Of a stretch of DNA of 64,000 nt, positions 58,017 to 64,000 are shown in pieces (position 1 is the first letter of the stretch; each line of letters opens with the position of its first letter). Origin of the DNA: Piliocolobus tephrosceles (taxonomy: Eukaryota > Chordata > Mammalia > Primates > Cercopithecidae). Location: NCBI RefSeq assembly GCF_002776525.5, contig NC_045438.1, forward strand, positions 143,880,095 to 143,944,094, in the 5' to 3' direction. The notes under the pieces are model-generated. The model had not been told where the DNA came from, searched no databases, and was given only the letters and a program-made list of their open reading frames with translations. The position numbers and the translations under genes are program-made.

Positions 58017-59503
58017 ACTAGCTGCCTAGCTTTGCAGTTATAAACATTCAGTGCTTTTCTCACCTGAAGCCAAGTGAACCAGCTCACTTGGTAGTGAGTT
58101 AATACCCTTCTTACAATCTACTTTTTGGGATGTGTTTAGGCTTTTACATAAAACTTCCTGATGAGAAAATCCCCTTTGGCAGAGCAGAACTGGCTCACTA
58201 TTGCTGACATTTCTAAGAAAGAATTGCTTGGGCCATGGGCTGCAGTTCCAGGTTACACCTGCCTTGGCTTTGGCTCAGTGTGATTTTCTGGTGAAGTGGC
58301 CCCTGGTGTGGATCTTCTAGAATCAGGTAAAGAAGAGAATTTGGCCCACTCTTCCAGCTGTTCACACAGGCAGGCACCAAAAACTGGAGCCACAGCAGGG
58401 CAAGCTGGTGCCCCTGAGGTCCCTTCTGGGGAGAAAACTGTATTTTAATGGCAGTCTACTAAGTACATTTGTTGTTTGGGGAACCGGATGGACATAATTG
58501 GCACCGAAGATAGTAAGAGCTGACTGCCAAAGTATATTCCTATTTAATACTATATAAAAATCAGAAAATAGCCAGCCCTTGGATCATTATTCCAATGAAA
58601 TTATATAACATTTAATAAAGTTAAACTTTTTTTTTTTGAGATGGAGTCTTGCTCTGTCACCCAGGCTGGAGTACAGTAGCACAATCTCAGCTCACTGCAA
58701 CCTCTACCTCCTGGGTTCAAGCAATTCTCCTGCCTCAGCCTCCCAAGTAGCTGGTATTACAGGTGTGTGCCATCAGGTCCAGCTAATTTTTGTATTTTTA
58801 GTAGACACAGGGTTTTGCCATGTTGGTCAGGCTGGTCTCAAACTCCTGACCTCAAGTCATCTGCCCACCTCAGCCTCCCAAAGTGTTGGGATTACAGGCG
58901 TGAGCCACTGCATCCAGCCTAATAGAGTTAAACTTTGCTCCCTAGTAGACTTAAACTGGGCTTCTCTGTCCCTGAATTACCGTTGAAAGCTTTTCACATT
59001 AGATTTCTGTAAGGATGTGGATGGAACGAGGGTCAAGTAGTTTCCGAATTGCTCTCTGGCTGTGAAAAATGTCTTCATGCCATAAACAGCCATACAGATG
59101 TTTTATTAAAACCAAGCCAGAACTTTCAGGGGTGAGGGTCGTGATTTTTGGCATTCTGGAATGAATATTTTGATGTGGTATACATGTGTGTTTATGTAAG
59201 AGGCATTACTACATAATTGACTAATTTTAGTTATTTCTGATTATTCTGTTCCCAAGTTAGCATGAAATATGTGCTCCGTGAAGCCCTGAGACCCAGTAGA
59301 TAAAAACAGGGCAGTTTTAGGTTGTTCTTGATTTATCTGTATTTTACCTTGCTCTGCCCTGCTACCAGCCTGATGAGATGTTATCAACTCCACAGGTGGC
59401 CTTTACTTGTAGGGATTCAGAAATATTTGTTATGAGTCATCAAAATAAAACTGTTCTACAAATAGTCTATAACTGTGTCCACTTTGGTTTTCTTGTGTTT
59501 CAG
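58017..59503. other. Intron 18, 3' part
   Basis: Apart from the Alu at 58628-58919, no repeat or exon recognised. Confidence 0.55.
58628..58919 (-). mobile_element. Alu, antisense
   Basis: Flanked by AGTTAAACTTT on both sides. Confidence 0.94.
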
Positions 59504-59594
59504 AGTGGAGTATATTCTATGTGACAGTGTTGGGTTTTACTCTTACTGTGCTAACAGGAGGTTTCACTTGGCTTTGCATCTGCTGCTGCAAAAG
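59504..59594 (+). CDS. KIAA0319: KIAA0319 exon 19: transmembrane segment
   Basis: The acceptor is TGTGTTTCAG before 59504 and the donor is GTACCT at 59595. The 91 bases encode residues 953-982: a hydrophobic span at about 956-978, then cysteines at 977 and 979-981 and basic residues 982-983 that mark the cytoplasmic face. The clustered cysteines are candidate palmitoylation sites (inference). Its length is not a multiple of three, so skipping it shifts the frame. Confidence 0.95.
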
Positions 59595-59839
59595 GTACCT
59601 AGAGTGCTTATTCATGTGAAATAGAGACCCTACACTAGGTGTGTTTTGACAGCTTAGGAATTGTTTACTTGGGCTTGGTAAACTGCTAAGCTGTTTATTA
59701 TAATAATGCACTTTCTGCCACAAAGCATAAGTGCCTAAATAAATGGAATATTAGAGGCAGCCTTTTCTCACTGAAGCTCATGTGTTTTCTAGGAGGGTCA
59801 ACGATTCTATATCATATCTAATGTTATTCTCTATTGGTC

Positions 59840-60420
59840 TTACGTTATATTCACTAGAGTGGTACTGTTTTCTCACTCAACCACAATCAACACAGAAGAC
59901 TTCTGTGACCAGTGTTTGGGAGTTTCTCTGCACACACCAATCAAGCAACAGTTTTGCAGTGGACACCAGCTGGGTGTCGTCCAATTCAGTTTTGATGCTG
60001 TCTACCTGGAGATAGCGTCACATCCCACAGGTTAATTAAGGACTCAGTCCCCAAGACTGCCCCCCACCCCATTCAGATGCCAGTTACTTATCCCAGGTTG
60101 TTTTACCTGGGCTTCTGACTGACTATAAATTGGTTCCCTCCGTTCCCTCTTTGGGTTCAGTTATTTTGCTAGGGTGGCTCAAAGAACTCAAGGAAACGCA
60201 TTGGTGATTTATTACAAAGGATATTACAAGGGATACTCATGAAGAGATGCATAGGGTGAGGTATGGGGAAGGGGCCTAGAGCTTCCATGCGCTCTCTGGG
60301 CATGCCACTCTCTGGGAACCTCCATGTGTCTGGCTGTCCAGAGGCTCTCTGAAGCCTGTCGTCTTGGGCCTTTTATGAAGACTTCATTGGATATTTATAG
60401 AAAAGTAGTTGGACAAAAAG
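59840..60420 (-). mobile_element. ERV3/MLT2-like LTR fragment
   Basis: The text GGTGATTTATTACAAAGGATATTACAAGGGATAC, with GAAGAGATGCATAGGG and CTTCCATG after it, resembles ERVL-type LTRs and the shorter copy at 54225-54440. Orientation and family are tentative. Confidence 0.5.
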
Positions 60421-60774
60421 GGTATGATGTGATACTAACAGGCTGTGGGGAAGCCCAGCAAGGGCTGTCCAGATTCTTCTCGGCCTCTCTGTAAAGCACT
60501 CCATCCTCCTGGGTAGGAGGCAGAACTCTTTCTGAAATGAGCGTTTTATGACCTATAATCAGACAAAGTAGGTCAGAGAATGTCTTTACAGCGGGCTCCG
60601 AGACAGAAAGGCAGGGGAAGGTTCTTGCTTTGGGGAGGATAAAGAGCAGGTGAAAGGAAGGCAGGAGAAGGTCAGAGAGAGGGACATTCTGTTTTCTGAG
60701 GCCTAAAGTGCCCCAGCATTGTAACAAGGGCGGTGGGAGTTATTAGCCAGGAACCGTGATGAAAACATGCATAC

Positions 60775-60813
<39 letters not shown>
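60775..60813 (+). repeat. (AT)n microsatellite
   Basis: About 19 AT dinucleotides in intron 19, likely polymorphic. Confidence 0.95.
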
Positions 60814-60815
<2 letters not shown>

Positions 60816-61173
60816 ACAAGTACCTAAGTGGCCTTACAGGTCTCAGTAGAGGAAGGAGTTCTGGAAGTATACTGTTACAAATGGTAGATTTTGATTATTT
60901 TCATTATGTAAAGCAATAATCTAATCCACCTGAATTGTTTTAAATAAATTTGAAACTGTAAGTGAGGCAATAACACCGCCAAAGAGAACTTTTGCTTTAG
61001 GTGTTTCCTTTTTCCATGGAGCTGACCTCTGAGAAGCCTCAAGCAACCTCATTGGCCAAACATTCCAGAACCCCATGCTCAACCCTCTGTCCTAGAAGAG
61101 AGCATCAGGCCCACTCTTTCATGTGAAACACTGTAACTGCTCTCAAAAGGTGTGAGTTTTTAAAAATGTATAT

Positions 61174-61468
61174 TTTAATCTGGGCAAGGTGGCTCACGCC
61201 TGTAACCTCAGCACTTTGGGAGGCCAAGGTGGGTGGATCACTTGAGGTCAGGAGTTTGAGATCAACCTGGCCAACATGGAGAAACCTTGTCTCTACTAAG
61301 AATACAAAATTAGCCAGGCGTGGTGGCGCATGCCTGTAATCCCAGCTACTCGGGACCTGAGACAGGAGAATCGATTGAACCTGAAAGACAGAGGTTGCAG
61401 TGAGCTGAGATCGCACCATTGCACTCCAGCCTGGGTGACAAAAGCAAAACTCTGTCTCAAAAAAAAAA
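61174..61468 (+). mobile_element. Alu, sense
   Basis: Flanked by GTATATTTTAAT-like repeats. Confidence 0.93.
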
Positions 61469-61671
61469 GTATATTTTAATAGTTATTTTTCAGAAATCAC
61501 TTATAGATTATTTTAGTTTTGTGATTACGTTCCCAAAATTAAGGCTGGTGAAAGGGAGCCAGGTGCAGGCACTTAGAGGCCTAAATCCCATTAAGTTTTC
61601 CCAGAGCCATATGTGACCCTACTGTGCATGGCAGTAAACATCTTGAGCTTTGTGACATGTCTATCAAGTAG

Positions 61672-61925
61672 AAGATGATGATGCTAGTAGTGATAACTGT
61701 GAGCATGTATGAAGTATTTGCCATTGTGATTAATGGCTAAGTGCTTTGTATGTATTATCTTATTCAGTCCTCTCATCAACCATGTGAGACAGGGACTATT
61801 CTTACTCCCATTTTACAGGTGAGGACATGGAGGCACAAAAGTCTCAAATAATTTTCTCTAAATCACCAGCTAGTAAGTGCTAAATTGAGACCCATGCTTC
61901 TGATCATCATGCTCTCAGAAAATTG
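61672..61925 (-). mobile_element. MIR, antisense, nearly full length
   Basis: From GATAACTGTGAGCATGTATG through CATTTTACAGGTGAGGACATGG to the ACCAGCTAGTAAGTGC end, the reverse of a MIR element. Confidence 0.75.
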
Positions 61926-62564
61926 CTTTTATGCTGTGAAATTACTATTTTGTTCTCTATATGCCTTCGCATGGTTTGGATGTGTATTTCCAAATAATCT
62001 CTGTACACAGGATGGGGCACATGGGACCAGTCTAGTTTTCATGTGTTGAGGGGGAAAAAAATGAAAAAGATGGGGAGCAGCTGTTGCTAATTAATTGTGG
62101 GAATTTATTATAATTGTTGCTATTTTTTTCTGATTGCTAGTTCATAACACCTTTTCATTACTGCAGCATTGGACATTGCAGGGTGGTATAGGTTTAGGGG
62201 AACATTTGCTCATCCAGGCTCTTCTGAATAAGGAATTACTCATGAAGAAGAGCAGCCTAGGCCAACACACAGGTGTTGAGAATTGCACTGAAGGTCCCTG
62301 GCACTGCAGCCTGAGGCTTAGCTGAGACCTGTCGATAGGTGGGCAAGAGTGATGTGGCTGTTTATACCCCGAAATGGGTTTCTCCAAGATGCATAATGCC
62401 CCTCTGAGCTCTGACCTGGCCTTGCGTATGTTTCTTTAATAAAAGATGCCAACTATCACATCATAAAGGCAAAATGTTTCCTTTAGTGTCTTTCCTGCGC
62501 GTTAAATCCTAGATCTCAGTTACCTTTCTAAAGATCTGAGTTGAGTTTTCATTGTTCCTTTCAG
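61926..62564. other. Intron 19, 3' part
   Basis: No repeat or exon recognised; includes a GC-richer patch at 62130-62420 I cannot name. Confidence 0.5.
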
Positions 62565-62656
62565 ACAAAAAAGGACTAAAATCAGGAAGAAAACAAAGTA
62601 CACCATCCTGGATAACATGGATGAACAGGAAAGAATGGAACTGAGGCCCAAATATG
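62565..62656 (+). CDS. KIAA0319: KIAA0319 exon 20: juxtamembrane tail with YTIL endocytosis motif
   Basis: The acceptor is CCTTTCAG before 62565 and the donor is GTAAGA at 62657. Residues 983-1013 begin with a basic stretch and contain YTIL at 995-998, a tyrosine-based YxxPhi signal. Tyr995 is the residue reported in the human protein for AP-2-dependent endocytosis. The exon leaves in phase 1; the rest of the tail and the stop codon are beyond the window. Confidence 0.95.
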
Positions 62657-62817
62657 GTAAGACAGTCTCCAGAATGACTGCCTGGCACCTTTCCACGATT
62701 TACCCTAGGTATGCCTGAGGGCTAACTTGGATCAAGGGAGAATGATCTGCTGGAGTCAGCACTTTAAATGGGAAGGAAGAGTGAGGCTGGGATTCTGTGA
62801 TGAAAAACAACCTTCAG

Positions 62818-63114
62818 GCCGGGCACAGTGGCTCACGCCTGTAATCCCAGCACTTTGAGAGGCCGAGGCAGATGGATTGCCTGAGCTCAGTAGTTCGAGA
62901 CCACCCTGGGCAACATGGTGAAACCATCTCTACTAAAAAAATACAAAAAAAAAAAAAAAAGCTGGGTGTGGTGGTGTGCACCTGTAGTCCCAGCTATTCG
63001 GGAGGCTGAGGCAGAAGAATAGCTTGAGGCCGGGAGGTGGAGGTTGCGGTGAGCTGAGATCGCATCTCTGTACTCCAGCTTGGGCTACAGACTGAGACTC
63101 TGTCTCAAGAAAGA
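62818..63114 (+). mobile_element. Alu, sense
   Basis: Full copy about 160 bases after exon 20. Confidence 0.93.
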
Positions 63115-64000
63115 AAAAGAAAAATAACCTTCATCAATCCTGAGGATGTGCTAATGTGGGCATGGGGGCTGGAGGCAGTAGGTTCATTATAAATTTAATG
63201 AAATTTTGGCATAATACTTTGAGGCATTAATGGATGAGGGATATGAAATGTTATCAGCTGGGCACCTACCAATGACCACAGGGCAAGACTGCTTTTTAAA
63301 CGGAGGTGTCCCCAGCATCTGCTTTTTTTCCTACTCCTGGTTGGAGGGTGGGGGGCAGTTGAAGACACTCCCTCAGCTCAGCTCTGAATGCTGTTGCCTT
63401 CGGGTCTGCTAGGACAGAAATGCAGCACGAGGACATTTGGACTTTAAAGCCTAACATTTTTCAGCAGCTGCGTTATCTAATTAGCCATTGATATAGATGG
63501 ACACAAAGGCTTTACAGAAAATTGACTTCCTTCACAAAGTGTATTGATCCCTATGCTTAGGAGCACCACTTGCCCACCTCGGTTAACTTTTTCATTCTTG
63601 TTTATTAACTCTTGCATACTTAGTGAAACTTCTCTGGCCCTCTGAGGCTGCTAAAAAACACTGATTCTATAGATTTTCCATAATTCTGGGCTTATGACTA
63701 AGTTAATTTTTATGGAAGATACAATCTTTTTCAGAGTTGTGAGGTGCAAAACATTGTTCACAGTGAGTGTTGAATGCCTATCCTGTGCACAGGCACCGGG
63801 TTAGGCCCTGGAGACTGGGAGAGGAGGAAGCACAGAGCCTGCCTTTACAGGAGCTCGCAGCCTGCGGGAGGATAATTATACTGGAGCGCAAGGAGTTCTA
63901 CCAATGCATGGATGACACCATGGGTAGGAACACTCAGGTCAGAATGACTGATCGTATACAGAGAGTGTAGCTAACAGGGCTTTGGCAGGAAGAGCCCCAC
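63115..64000. other. Intron 20, window end
   Basis: Non-coding with an L2-like piece. The last KIAA0319 exon (recalled tail begins IKHRSTEH) is not found before the window ends. Confidence 0.6.
63735..63960. mobile_element. L2-like fragment
   Basis: GAATGCCTATCCTGTGCACAGGCACCGGGTTAGG resembles the L2 3' region (type consensus: tgccaggcactgtgctagg). Confidence 0.5.

Larger units (their letters stand above)
13252..62656 (+). other. KIAA0319: KIAA0319 gene, exons 2 to 20 (partial at both ends)
   Basis: This span encodes a large type I plasma-membrane glycoprotein. The family is implicated in neuronal migration, axon growth and adhesion, and the human gene is a dyslexia-susceptibility candidate. 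Nineteen exons join in frame into 1013 codons plus one base. In order they give a signal peptide (1-19 or so), a MANSC domain (about 25-99), a Ser/Thr/Pro/Glu-rich linker (about 100-330), five PKD domains (about 335-811), a membrane-proximal region (812-911), a six-cysteine segment (913-952), a membrane span (about 956-978) and a tail with YTIL at Tyr995. No frameshift or internal stop occurs, so the gene looks functional. Exon 1 and the last exon are outside the window. Identification rests on my recollection of the human 1072-residue protein, which matches almost throughout; Tyr995 falls at the published endocytosis tyrosine. Confidence 0.97.

Noticed and set aside
57785..58087. Frames over the GGGGA tract with GRGGEGRGG or PSPPLPSP text
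   Set aside because: Low-complexity translation of a simple repeat.
1..64000. CRISPR arrays, operons, bacterial or phage systems
   Set aside because: The window is primate nuclear DNA with spliced exons and Alu repeats; the only arrays are simple repeats.

Overview
This is a stretch of primate nuclear DNA carrying most of one protein-coding gene on the + strand, KIAA0319. The gene encodes a type I membrane protein with a MANSC domain, five PKD domains, a six-cysteine segment, one membrane span and a short cytoplasmic tail. In humans it is a candidate dyslexia-susceptibility gene linked to neuronal migration. I assigned 19 coding exons (numbered 2 to 20, as in the human gene) by joining splice sites in frame. 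They read without interruption for 1013 codons plus one base. Exon 1 (5' UTR, promoter) lies before the window and the last exon (3' end of the tail, stop, 3' UTR) lies after it. Adding the tail I recall for the human last exon gives 1072 residues, the human length.

The host is most likely an Old World monkey. Three young AluY copies (near 5.0, 5.7 and 10.6 kb) carry markers I know from macaque/baboon AluYRa-type elements: GGCCGGATCTCAG, CACCTCGCCCGGCTAG and CAGGCTTGAGCC. The protein is nearly identical to human KIAA0319 but not the same.

Layout: 1-13.25 kb is the end of intron 1, filled with antisense L1 and Alu copies and closed by a complete solo ERV1-type LTR just before exon 2. Exon 2 (start codon, signal peptide) is at 13.25-13.41 kb. 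Intron 2 holds a processed keratin-8 pseudogene on the - strand, itself split by an Alu, and a TGGA tetranucleotide array. Exon 3 (MANSC domain and the start of a Ser/Thr/Pro/Glu-rich linker) is at 17.86-18.60 kb, and exon 4 (rest of the linker) at 25.37-25.56 kb. Exons 5-15 (30.5-49.6 kb) encode the PKD domains. Exons 16-18 (50.3-57.5 kb) encode the membrane-proximal and six-cysteine region, exon 19 (59.5 kb) the membrane span, and exon 20 (62.6 kb) the start of the tail with the YTIL endocytosis signal.

About three quarters of the 47 Alu copies I could place lie antisense to the gene. Other repeats are L1, L2, MIR, MER5, MLT1/MST (MaLR) LTRs and simple repeats. I saw no second functional gene, tRNA, CpG island or CRISPR. 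The most notable points are two consecutive GC-AG introns with identical donors (introns 9 and 10), the sense solo LTR 219 bp before the start-codon exon, and the predicted secreted, NMD-escaping product if exon 19 is skipped.
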